Numbered from the stretch's first letter, positions 9,360 through 18,134 are shown. The stretch: 64,000 nt of DNA from an uncultured Pelagibacteraceae bacterium (GCA_902579465.1 CACHGV010000001.1:124001-188000), one strand, 5' to 3'. Notes: generated by a model from the letters alone, not told the origin. Numbers and translations: made by a program.

Positions 9360-9818
9360 ATGACAAAGTTTGTTAAAAAAGATGAGATAAATAGCGAGTG
9401 GTTTGAAATCGATGCCACAGGAGCCGTTGTAGGTAGACTAGCAACAGTTGTATCAAAAATTATTAGAGGGAAGAACAAAACAACATATACTCCTCACATG
9501 GATCATGGAGATTTTGTTGTCATTAAAAACGTAGATCAAATAAAATTTACAGGTAACAAATTTCAAAATAAAAAATATTACAGACACACTGGATATCCAG
9601 GTGGTATTAAAGAAATAACACCTGAAAAATTGAGTGAAAAAAAACCTGGTGAAGTATTAAAGTTAGCTGTTAAAAGAATGTTGCCTTCTGGTGCGTTGGG
9701 TAAAAAACAATTAACGAAACTAAAAATTTATTCTGGAGAGGACCATCCCCATACTGCACAAAATCCAAAAATAATTGAAATACGTAAACTTAATCAAAAA
9801 AATATTGTAAGAAATTAA
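9360..9818 (+). CDS. rplM: 50S ribosomal protein L13; ATG at 9360 preferred (track starts at 9255)
   Basis: EWFEIDATGAVVGRLATVVSKIIRGKNKTTYTPHMDHGDFVVIKN. Confidence 0.95.
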   Translation: MTKFVKKDEINSEWFEIDATGAVVGRLATVVSKIIRGKNKTTYTPHMDHGDFVVIKNVDQIKFTGNKFQNKKYYRHTGYPGGIKEITPEKLSEKKPGEVLKLAVKRMLPSGALGKKQLTKLKIYSGEDHPHTAQNPKIIEIRKLNQKNIVRN

Positions 9819-9819
9819 T

Positions 9820-10251
9820 ATGGAAACTTCCCAAACATCTACACCAAAAATAAAATTAGACTTTAAAGATAGTAAATACGCAACTGGAAGAAGAAAAAAA
9901 TCTGTAGCTAAGGTCTGGTTAAAAAAAGGTACTGGAAAATTTTTTGTAAATGGTAAATCATTAAACGACTATTTTCCTAGAGCTAATCACGTAATGCAAA
10001 TTTTAAGACCTTTTGAAATAATAAACCAGTCAACAGATTACGATGTTAGATCTAAAGTTGTAGGTGGTGGACAAACTGGTCAAGCTGGTGCTTTAGTACA
10101 CGGTATTTCAAGAGCTTTACTAAAATTTGATGAAACTTTAAAATCAACCTTACGTAAAGAAAAACTCACAACAAGAGATTCAAGATCTGTTGAGAGAAAA
10201 AAACCTGGTAGAGCAAAAGCTAGAAAAAGCTACCAATTTTCTAAAAGATAA
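9820..10251 (+). CDS. rpsI: 30S ribosomal protein S9
   Basis: YATGRRKKSVAKVWLKKGTG...RDSRSVERKKPGRAKARKSYQFSKR. Confidence 0.97.
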   Translation: METSQTSTPKIKLDFKDSKYATGRRKKSVAKVWLKKGTGKFFVNGKSLNDYFPRANHVMQILRPFEIINQSTDYDVRSKVVGGGQTGQAGALVHGISRALLKFDETLKSTLRKEKLTTRDSRSVERKKPGRAKARKSYQFSKR

Positions 10252-10284
10252 TTTCTTTTTAAATTTCAACTGTTATATTAAATT

Positions 10285-11310
10285 ATGGGTAAGAAAAATG
10301 TTCTTATATGTGGTGCTACTGGATATATAGGTTTACAACTAACTAAACTCCTATGTACACATAAAAAAATAAGTATTAAATATTTGTGTGGAAATACTTC
10401 TGTTGGAAAAAAAATAGATACTTTTGAACAAGAATTAAAAAAATATAAATTACCAAAAATATCAAAATTTAAAAAAGAATATTTATCAAATGTAGATATA
10501 ATATTTACAGCATTACCAAATGGTGAGGCACAATCTATTTCAAAATTTTTAAATAAAAATAATTTATTAATAGATCTAGCGGCTGATTTTAGACTTAATA
10601 ATAAAAAAGATTATGAAAAATGGTATAAAATTAAACACAAAGCATTAAATGAAATCAAAAAAAGTATTTACTCTATACCTGAAATTAGTGGTAAATTAAT
10701 TAAAAAATTTCCAATAGTATCTTGTCCTGGATGCTACCCCACATCTGTATTAATTCCATTAATCCCATTAATAAAAAAAAACTTAATTAATAATCAAACA
10801 ATTATTATTGACTCGAAATCTGGTTATTCAGGAGCAGGTAGAGGAGTACATAAAAAATATAAAGATAAAAATTTATATGAGTCTTTGAGTGCTTATGGAT
10901 TAGCAAATCATAGACATAATTCTGAAATCCAACAAGAGCTTGATCTTAAAACTGGTAAAAAAAATAAATTTCATTTTACACCACATCTTACACCAATGTT
11001 TAGAGGAATTTTAAGTACTATTTATGTTGATTTAAAAAAGGGCATTAACATAAACGAAATAATTAATGTTCTAAATGTCCAATACAAGAAACATAAATTT
11101 ATAAAAATCTGTAAAATAAATACTTTCTTAAGTACTAATGATGTTATCAATACTAATAATTGCTTTATTTCTGTATGTAAAAGCAAATATAAAGATAAAA
11201 TAATAATATTGTCTGCAATTGATAATTTGATTAAAGGTGGTGGAGGTCAAGCTGTACAAAATATGAATAATTATTATGGCTTTAAACAGAGCGAAGGTCT
11301 AAATGTTTAA
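10285..11310 (+). CDS. argC: N-acetyl-gamma-glutamyl-phosphate reductase
   Basis: GATGYIGLQLTKLL, SCPGCYPTSVLIPL, SGYSGAGR. Confidence 0.95.
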   Translation: MGKKNVLICGATGYIGLQLTKLLCTHKKISIKYLCGNTSVGKKIDTFEQELKKYKLPKISKFKKEYLSNVDIIFTALPNGEAQSISKFLNKNNLLIDLAADFRLNNKKDYEKWYKIKHKALNEIKKSIYSIPEISGKLIKKFPIVSCPGCYPTSVLIPLIPLIKKNLINNQTIIIDSKSGYSGAGRGVHKKYKDKNLYESLSAYGLANHRHNSEIQQELDLKTGKKNKFHFTPHLTPMFRGILSTIYVDLKKGININEIINVLNVQYKKHKFIKICKINTFLSTNDVINTNNCFISVCKSKYKDKIIILSAIDNLIKGGGGQAVQNMNNYYGFKQSEGLNV

Positions 11311-11509
11311 ATATATTTTTATAATTTTATTAATATTTTCATTATCACATTGTTCACTAAATCATCCTGTTTCTATGTGGAATATTGAGGACGACAGTGC
11401 TGACAAAGATATTTCGAAATTAAACTTTGAAAATGAAACATCTTTTGAAGAATTTAAAAAAAATGTTATTCAATATGGTAAGATTAGCGACTTTCCTAAA
11501 TTAGATTAA
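11303..11509 (+). CDS. Small putative lipoprotein
   Basis: 68 aa, signal peptide with lipobox LSHC. Confidence 0.6.
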   Translation: MFKYIFIILLIFSLSHCSLNHPVSMWNIEDDSADKDISKLNFENETSFEEFKKNVIQYGKISDFPKLD

Positions 11510-11513
11510 TTTA

Positions 11514-12803
11514 ATGAATAAAAATATAAATATTGCTGTTATTGGACTTGGTCAAATTGGATCATATGTTCTAAATGAGTTAAATACAAAAAAGAAAGAT
11601 ATTGAAACTAAAACTGGAAAGAGAATTAAAGTTATAGCTATATCGGCTAAAAATAAAAATAAGAAAAGAAAATTTAAAATTAATAAGAAAATTTTTTATT
11701 CAAATCCTCTAGATATTTTGAAGATTAAAAACTTAGATATAGTAATCGAAGCTATAGGTTTATCTGATGGCATTTCAAAAAAAATTATTGAGACAGCTCT
11801 TAAAAATAAAATTCATGTTATAACTCCAAATAAAGCATTAATTTCAAAACATGGTGATAAACTGGGAGAATTAGCTGAAATAAATAAAGTTAATTTAGAA
11901 TTTGAGGCATCTGTTGCAGGTGGTATTCCTATAGTAAGAACAATCAAAGAAGGTTTGGCTACAAATAAAATCACAAAAGTTTATGGCATACTTAACGGTA
12001 CTTGTAACTACATTATGTCAGAAATGGAAAGAACTAAAGATAGTTTCAAAAATGTTCTGAAGATGGCACAGAAACTAGGTTATGCTGAACCTGGAAATCC
12101 AAAATTAGATCTTAACGGTTATGATGCGTTAGCTAAAATAAAAATTTTGACATCATTAGCTTTCAATAAGAAAATTTCAAAGTCTGAATGTTTAATGGAA
12201 GGTATTGAAAACATTGATTATGCAGATATTAAAATTGCTGATCAGTTAGATTTTAGAATAAAATTGTTAGGTATATCTGAGATTATAAATAATAGTATTT
12301 TTGAAAGAGTTCATCCATGTTTAGTTAAAAAAGATTCTTATATAGGAAATGTAGATGGTGTAATGAATGCTGTTATATTAAATGGTTCACCTATTGGAGA
12401 ATCTGTATTGCAAGGGGAGGGGGCTGGACCAGGACCAACATCCTCTGCTTTGATGTCTGATTTATTATCTATATTGAGAGGAAATATAAAATATCCTTTT
12501 GGTATATCTAAAAATAAAAGATTAAAACCTAAAATATTTAATAAAGACCAATCATCAAATTCTCTTTATTTAAGATTAGAAGTTAAGGATAAACCAGGTG
12601 TTTTATCTTCTTTAACAAAGATTCTGGCAAAATATAAAATTTCTATTCAAAGATTAATACAAATACCTGATCATAAAAATAAGACAGCTTCGATTGTTCT
12701 TATTACTCATAATGCAAATGAATTAGACGCTCAAAGATGTATTAAATCATTTAAATCAAATAAAAATATTATTAAAAATCCAGTTCTTATTCGATTATTT
12801 TAA
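11514..12803 (+). CDS. hom: Homoserine dehydrogenase
   Basis: VIGLGQIGSYV, VTPNKALIS, LNGTCNYIMSEME, C-terminal ACT domain. Confidence 0.95.
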   Translation: MNKNINIAVIGLGQIGSYVLNELNTKKKDIETKTGKRIKVIAISAKNKNKKRKFKINKKIFYSNPLDILKIKNLDIVIEAIGLSDGISKKIIETALKNKIHVITPNKALISKHGDKLGELAEINKVNLEFEASVAGGIPIVRTIKEGLATNKITKVYGILNGTCNYIMSEMERTKDSFKNVLKMAQKLGYAEPGNPKLDLNGYDALAKIKILTSLAFNKKISKSECLMEGIENIDYADIKIADQLDFRIKLLGISEIINNSIFERVHPCLVKKDSYIGNVDGVMNAVILNGSPIGESVLQGEGAGPGPTSSALMSDLLSILRGNIKYPFGISKNKRLKPKIFNKDQSSNSLYLRLEVKDKPGVLSSLTKILAKYKISIQRLIQIPDHKNKTASIVLITHNANELDAQRCIKSFKSNKNIIKNPVLIRLF

Positions 12804-13702
12804 TGGAACTTTATATAAAATTATTTGAAGTTCTTTTCCCAGTTTTTTTTATAGTTGGTATCGGATATTTTTTAGGTAAAAAAAATCCAAATTTTGATAC
12901 ATCATTTATAACTACTTATTCTGCTAATTTTGGAACGCCATCTATAGTAATATTCTCTATTTCAGCAAGCGGTGTAACTTTTGCAATGTTTTCAGAGTAT
13001 TTTTTATATGCAGTAATTCTTTTATCCTCTTTTTTAATTGTTGGACTAATTTTTTTAATTTTGATGAAGAAAGATTATTTGAGAGAGCTACCAACATTTT
13101 TTTTACCTAATACGGGCAATATGGGTATTCCAATATGTTTGTTTGCATATGGTAAATTAGGTATGGGTATTGCGGCTGCTATATCTTCTTTGGTCGTTCT
13201 TCTTCATTTTACTCTTAATATTTTTTTGGCTAAACGAGAGTTTGATTTAAAGGTTATAATAAAAAGTCCATCATTTTATGCAATAATTGCTACCATTATT
13301 TTTCTATATTACGAAATACCTATGCCAATATTTGTATTGAATACTGTTATGCTTCTTGCTTATGGAATGATAGTAATGATTTTAATGTCTTTAGGTGTTT
13401 CATTGACACAAATGAAAGTTTTTTCCTTTAAGGATGCTGTAATTACATCTACAGGAAGAGTTATTTTGGGGCCAATAATTGGTTTTTTGCTAATATCTTT
13501 TTTTAACCTATCTGGATTTGCTGCTGGTGTTCTTTTAATTCAGTCATCTATGCCAAGTGCAATACTTTGTTATCTTGTTGCTTCAATGTATTCGCCTAAG
13601 GAAATTGTTGATAACATATCTAGTACAATAGTTGTTTCAACTTTAATGTCTCTTGTAACTGTACCATTAACTGTATTCTTTGCTTTAAAATACTTTAATT
13701 AA
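12803..13702 (+). CDS. AEC-family (auxin efflux carrier-like) transporter
   Basis: Multi-TM; LPNTGNMGIPICLFAYG motif. Confidence 0.85.
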   Translation: MELYIKLFEVLFPVFFIVGIGYFLGKKNPNFDTSFITTYSANFGTPSIVIFSISASGVTFAMFSEYFLYAVILLSSFLIVGLIFLILMKKDYLRELPTFFLPNTGNMGIPICLFAYGKLGMGIAAAISSLVVLLHFTLNIFLAKREFDLKVIIKSPSFYAIIATIIFLYYEIPMPIFVLNTVMLLAYGMIVMILMSLGVSLTQMKVFSFKDAVITSTGRVILGPIIGFLLISFFNLSGFAAGVLLIQSSMPSAILCYLVASMYSPKEIVDNISSTIVVSTLMSLVTVPLTVFFALKYFN

Positions 13703-13718
13703 GAGATAAGGTTTTTAT

Positions 13719-14579
13719 ATGAAGGCTGTTATTCTCAATGCATCAGCTTGGATGATTGTTCCATTTATGGATGCTTTGGCAAAATATTTAAGTTCATCTA
13801 TGGATGTTTTGCAAATTACTTGGGCTAGATATTTCTTTACAGTTGTCTTTGCACTCTCAATAATGCTTTTTTTTGATAGAAAATCCATGGTTTGGAGTAA
13901 AAAACCTATGCTTCAATTGATAAGAGGATTGATTTTTGTATTTTCAACATATTTATTTTTTTTTGCAATATCAGAGATTTCTTTACCCAAAGCCCTAACT
14001 CTAGCATTTGTTGCCCCAATTTGTGTAACTGCAATGTCCCCTTTTTTTTTAAACGAGAAAGTAGGCTTAAGAAGGTGGACAGCAGTATCCATAGGTTTTA
14101 TTGGTACCTTAATTGTTATTAGACCTGGATTTATAGAGATTAATTTAGCTACATTAGCAGCCCTGGGTAATGGTCTTTGCTATGGTTTTTATTTAATTAT
14201 TACAAGAAAATTAAGTACCTCTGATAACTCTCTATTAACTTTATTATTTGCTGGCACAGTAGGGACTATTGTCATGTCTTTATTTATGCCCGGTGTTTGG
14301 ATACAGCCATCAAATAGTCAATGGATTATGATGGCTTTAATTGGCCTTATAGCAGCTATTGCCCATCTTTTTATCATTTTGTCTCTTAAATACGCTGATG
14401 CTTCTAAATTAGCTCCCCTTGGCTATACTGAAATTATTACTAATATTTTGCTCAGTTATTATATATTTAAAGAATTGCCAGATAATTTGACATATTTAGG
14501 TCTCTCTTTAATAGTCCTTTGTGGTATTTATATATCTAGAAGAGAATATTATTTATCAAGATTGTATTTAGGTAAGTAA
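13719..14579 (+). CDS. DMT/EamA-family transporter
   Basis: Multi-TM with duplicated EamA signature, LNEKVGLRRWTAVSIGFIGTLIVIRPG. Confidence 0.88.
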   Translation: MKAVILNASAWMIVPFMDALAKYLSSSMDVLQITWARYFFTVVFALSIMLFFDRKSMVWSKKPMLQLIRGLIFVFSTYLFFFAISEISLPKALTLAFVAPICVTAMSPFFLNEKVGLRRWTAVSIGFIGTLIVIRPGFIEINLATLAALGNGLCYGFYLIITRKLSTSDNSLLTLLFAGTVGTIVMSLFMPGVWIQPSNSQWIMMALIGLIAAIAHLFIILSLKYADASKLAPLGYTEIITNILLSYYIFKELPDNLTYLGLSLIVLCGIYISRREYYLSRLYLGK

Positions 14580-15102
14580 CACTTACTAATATATTAATGT
14601 AATACTTTATGTATATGCCATATATAATTGTAAATTAATGTTTTTTTTAAATAAATATTATTACAAAATATTCTCCATTTTTTTATCTTAATAATTAATA
14701 TCATAAAAAAGTTTTAGTTTAATGAATTGATTTATAATTATTTCTTAATTAAGCATGATCTGATGAGAATAGAGTGGGGAATTAATACCAGCTTACAAAT
14801 AAAATTAGAATTAATAAAACTAGGTGACAAATAACTTAAAAAACAAGCAAATACGCCATTATTTTGATAATTACTTTTTTCAAGGACATATTATTAAAGT
14901 TTGTTTAAAAAATTTAAATTAAATTTTTACGAGAAAAAGGCTGATTTTGAAATAGCTCTGCAATATTCGAATATACCGTTTAAAAGCCCATAATAGGGTC
15001 TATTTTAAGTGTTTGTAATTTTATAGTGCAACTTATAGGTGATATTAAAAAATAAATACCAAATATTGTATATTTGTAAAAAAACGTTGGTATTAAAAGT
15101 TT

Positions 15103-15378
15103 TTAGAGCAAAACACCCTCTAATTTTAGTAGTTTTCTCTTGGTATATATACCACCTTTACCCGAATAACCACCTAGAGAACCATCTGATCTTATTACCC
15201 GGTGACAAGGTATTTTGGGAGCATAAGGATTTTTTCCTATGGCATTTGCTACAGCTCTTACTGCTTTAGGCTTTTTAATTGCTTTTGCTACCTGATAATA
15301 GGTTTTCACATGGCCTTTAGGAATTGTTTTTAAATATTTCCAAACTTTTATTTGAAATTTTGTGCCTTTTAGAATCAT
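15103..15378 (-). CDS. Minimal MGMT-type 6-O-methylguanine DNA methyltransferase (ATG at 15378; track TTG start at 15387)
   Basis: FQIKVWKYLKTIPKGHVKTYYQVA, active-site PCHRV. Confidence 0.88.
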   Translation of the reverse strand: MILKGTKFQIKVWKYLKTIPKGHVKTYYQVAKAIKKPKAVRAVANAIGKNPYAPKIPCHRVIRSDGSLGGYSGKGGIYTKRKLLKLEGVLL

Positions 15379-15383
15379 AAATA

Positions 15384-15428
15384 GCAAAAAACCCTGTTTC
15401 CTTGTATCTTTTCAGATACAAAGAACAG
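15384..15428 (-). terminator. Intrinsic terminator of the putative ncRNA
   Basis: Minus strand CUGUU-cu-UUGUAUCU-GAAA-AGAUACAA-gga-AACAG followed by GGGUUUUUU. Confidence 0.7.
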
Positions 15429-15600
15429 TAGTTTTTGGCACGTCGTTGTATGCGCTACCGCCATGCCGTCCACCCTACAATTTTAGCGCTACTCTGCAGA
15501 GCTTTCTGCCCTCTGGGCTTGAACCTCTCGGTTTTTCCCCAGCTGGTCAGTTAAGAGTTGCCTCTTAATTCACTTTAAACAATATCAGATAGAGTAGGTT
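15386..15600 (-). ncRNA. Putative structured non-coding RNA or leader RNA of unknown family
   Basis: Closing stem CUACUCU/AGAGUAG, three hairpins (GCAA and GAGA tetraloops), pseudoknotted GCGCUA/UAGCGC, UUGUA/UACAA and GGCAUG/CGUGCC pairings, terminator; locally elevated GC; no credible ORF. Confidence 0.65.
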
Positions 15601-15675
15601 GTATGTATCACTTTATCGTTGAATATACTGAGTTTTTAACAGGGATGAATAGTGGGGATAACTTAATCTAAAGCT

Positions 15676-16149
15676 TTAAGTAAACCATCTAAAACCCTCA
15701 TACATCGCAATTCCGTAAATTGAGTGTCTGATTAGAAATATAATTGATGTTTTAATTGGTATTTCAGTCTTATTTGCAAACACGCCCTGTCCTGTAAATG
15801 GTAGAAATATCAGTAATGGAGCTAGTGTTGTTAGAGCTCCAAATATAAAGCCTGAAAAATATGTCATTTTTAGACCTACTAATAAAAAACAAAAATAATA
15901 GATTACAGCCCAACAAATCGACACATAATAGTGAAAAATCCAGCCAAGCACTACCTCATACCTAAAATTTGGCATTTGGGCAATATTTGGGTTGTAAAAA
16001 GTACCATTTTTAAGCATATAGTAAGTCCATCTTCCAACAATGCCCCAAGATGGTTCTGGAATACCAATTAATTTGAGTAAATAACCTAGAATATCGAGAA
16101 TTATGCAAGAAAATATCCCAGCAATTAAAATACTAATTATATCTATCAA
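15676..16149 (-). CDS. DUF2938-family membrane protein
   Basis: Multi-TM; GWIFHYYVSICWAVIYY...PLLIFLPFTGQGVFA. Confidence 0.7.
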   Translation of the reverse strand: MIDIISILIAGIFSCIILDILGYLLKLIGIPEPSWGIVGRWTYYMLKNGTFYNPNIAQMPNFRYEVVLGWIFHYYVSICWAVIYYFCFLLVGLKMTYFSGFIFGALTTLAPLLIFLPFTGQGVFANKTEIPIKTSIIFLIRHSIYGIAMYEGFRWFT

Positions 16150-16155
16150 ATAACC

Positions 16156-16326
16156 TCAAAACATTAATAAAAATAATAAAACAAATATGCTTATAAAAAA
16201 AATGCCGAAAATAATCATTAATATTCTATTTTTTGTTTGCTCTTTTAATTTTGGCCAATAATTCATGATTAGAAATGTTCCAATAACAACAATTAGTCCA
16301 ATTAAGACATATTTAGGCATAAACAT
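16156..16326 (-). CDS. Small (56 aa) two-helix membrane protein, absent from ORF track
   Basis: Manual translation MFMPKYVLIGLIVVIGTFLIMNYWPKLKEQTKNRILMIIFGIFFISIFVLLFLLMF; 6 nt upstream of the DUF2938 gene. Confidence 0.55.
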   Translation of the reverse strand: MFMPKYVLIGLIVVIGTFLIMNYWPKLKEQTKNRILMIIFGIFFISIFVLLFLLMF

Positions 16327-16364
16327 TCTTCTACATTAAATGCTTGACTTATTAAATGAGTTAT

Positions 16365-16405
16365 ATTATTACTAGTGATAATTAATTGTTATCAATAGTA
16401 ATAAT
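16365..16405. repeat. 17-bp inverted repeat (16/17 match, 7-nt loop) abutting the recombinase start codon
   Basis: ATTATTACTAGTGATAA (16365-16381) ttaattg TTATCAATAGTAATAAT (16389-16405), then ATG 16406. Confidence 0.9.
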
Positions 16406-17362
16406 ATGAATGAGCTAACTACTGAATTAAAATCACTTCATGATGAAACATTAAAAAACCTCAAAAGCTCAAAAGCTGATAATACTTTGAGGGCTTATAA
16501 GTCCGATTTTAAAGATTTCGGTGTGTTTTGTGCTAATCATGGCTTGAATTCATTGCCAACTGAGCCAAAAATAGTTTCATTATATCTAACTCACCTCTCT
16601 AAAAAATCAAAAATAAGCACATTAAGACGAAGATTGGTGTCAATTAGTATGGTACATAAGTTGAAAGGCCATTACTTAGATACCAAACATCCAATTATAA
16701 TTGAAAATTTAATGGGAATAAGAAGGATGATAGGAAGCATTCAAAAAGGTAAAAAACCGTTATTAATCAATCATTTAAAAATAGTTATTAAAGTAATAAA
16801 TGAACAAAAAACTGAAGAAATAAAAAAATTAAGAGACAAATCCATAATCTTAATTGGCTTTGGAGGTGGATTTAGAAGAAATGAATTAATGTCAATAGAT
16901 CATGAAGATTTAGAATTTGTTCCTGAAGGTCTAAAAATAAATATTAAAAGATCAAAAACTGATCAATTTGGTGAGGGAATGACCAAAGGAATACCCTACT
17001 TCACTAATGAAATTTACTGCCCAGTTAAAAACTTAAAAAAATGGTTAGAAATTTCTAAAATTAAGACTGGGCCAATATTTAGAAGGTTTTCAAGAGGTTT
17101 GACATTAACAGATAAAAGATTAACAGACCAATCCGTAGTTTTGATAATTAAAGAATATTTGAAATTAGCAGGAATCGATAACAAAAATTTTGCAGGTCAT
17201 AGTTTAAGGTCAGGTTTTGCTACAGTAGCGGCAGAATCTGGTGCTGATGAGCGAAGCATAATGACTATGACAGGCCACAAATCAACACAAATGGTTAGAA
17301 GATATATTAGAGAAGCAAATATATTTAAAAACAATGCGTTAAATAAAATTAAGATTGAATAA
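16406..17362 (+). CDS. Tyrosine recombinase / phage-integrase family protein
   Basis: GGFRRNELM, HSLRSGFATVAAESGADERSIMTMTGHKSTQMVRRYIRE: Arg, HxxR, GH and Tyr all present. Confidence 0.93.
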   Translation: MNELTTELKSLHDETLKNLKSSKADNTLRAYKSDFKDFGVFCANHGLNSLPTEPKIVSLYLTHLSKKSKISTLRRRLVSISMVHKLKGHYLDTKHPIIIENLMGIRRMIGSIQKGKKPLLINHLKIVIKVINEQKTEEIKKLRDKSIILIGFGGGFRRNELMSIDHEDLEFVPEGLKINIKRSKTDQFGEGMTKGIPYFTNEIYCPVKNLKKWLEISKIKTGPIFRRFSRGLTLTDKRLTDQSVVLIIKEYLKLAGIDNKNFAGHSLRSGFATVAAESGADERSIMTMTGHKSTQMVRRYIREANIFKNNALNKIKIE

Positions 17363-18134
17363 AATTTGAGAAAAAATGATCGTCATCGATTGAATAGTGA
17401 TGATTAAAATTATTTTTTCTTAAAAAATCAAAAACATTTTTTCTTTGATTTTCCATAACTTCTACTTGTAAAAAAATATTGTTATTGAGAATAAAATTAC
17501 AACCACCTTTTAAAACATTTAATTCGTGTCTTTCAACGTCAATTTTAATTAAAATTTTTTTTCCTATCAAGTTCTCAAAAATCGAGTCTAAAGTGTCTAA
17601 TTTAACGGTTTCGTAGATAATTTTTGATTTATCATATTTATAAATTTCATCATCTAATGTATTTAAAACAGACGAACCCCCAGTTTTATTTAGATCGCTA
17701 TACCAAATTTTATCACTACCTTTAGTATTGGATAAAGCAAGATTATATATATTTATCTTAGATTTATTTAACTGAATATTTTTTTTTAGTTTTTCATAAT
17801 TTAAATTGTTGGGTTCAAAAGCATAAACGTTAGGTATTAATTTCTCGTGATAAAAAAACAATGAATAGAATCCTTTATATGATCCAATATCAAAAAAATA
17901 CTCAAATTTATTATTCATTAAATAATTTTCTAAGAAATCAAATCTGTCCTTATCATAATAACTTGTAAGAAAAATTTCTCTATCAATTGAGTCTGAAAGT
18001 GATAAATACATTTTAAAACTATAAATATCAAAAATAATCAAGCCACCAACTTTTCTTAGTAAAGATGGAATTGCTCTTTTAAATAATTTAAAACTATATA
18101 AATATCTGGAAATTTTTAAAAAATAATTATTCAT
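17349..18134 (-). CDS. FkbM-family methyltransferase
   Basis: FFDIGSYKGFYSLFF, YAFEPNNLNYEKLKKNI, LIKIDVERHELNVLKG. Confidence 0.88.
   Translation of the reverse strand: MNNYFLKISRYLYSFKLFKRAIPSLLRKVGGLIIFDIYSFKMYLSLSDSIDREIFLTSYYDKDRFDFLENYLMNNKFEYFFDIGSYKGFYSLFFYHEKLIPNVYAFEPNNLNYEKLKKNIQLNKSKINIYNLALSNTKGSDKIWYSDLNKTGGSSVLNTLDDEIYKYDKSKIIYETVKLDTLDSIFENLIGKKILIKIDVERHELNVLKGGCNFILNNNIFLQVEVMENQRKNVFDFLRKNNFNHHYSIDDDHFFSNFIQS

Noticed and set aside
14760-14790. Hammerhead ribozyme core (CTGATGA present)
   Set aside because: No stem II followed by GAAA and no flanking stems; chance match
15362-15568. Plus-strand 68-aa ORF over the structured RNA region
   Set aside because: No recognisable protein signature; it coincides with the antisense of strong RNA helices and the terminator, so it is likely spurious
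15386-15600. Identification as RNase P RNA, tmRNA, SRP RNA or 6S RNA
   Set aside because: No GAGGAAAGUCCGG/ACAGAA motifs, no tRNA-like domain or tag frame, no GGAAGCAGC SRP motif, and no single rod pairing the 5' and 3' ends
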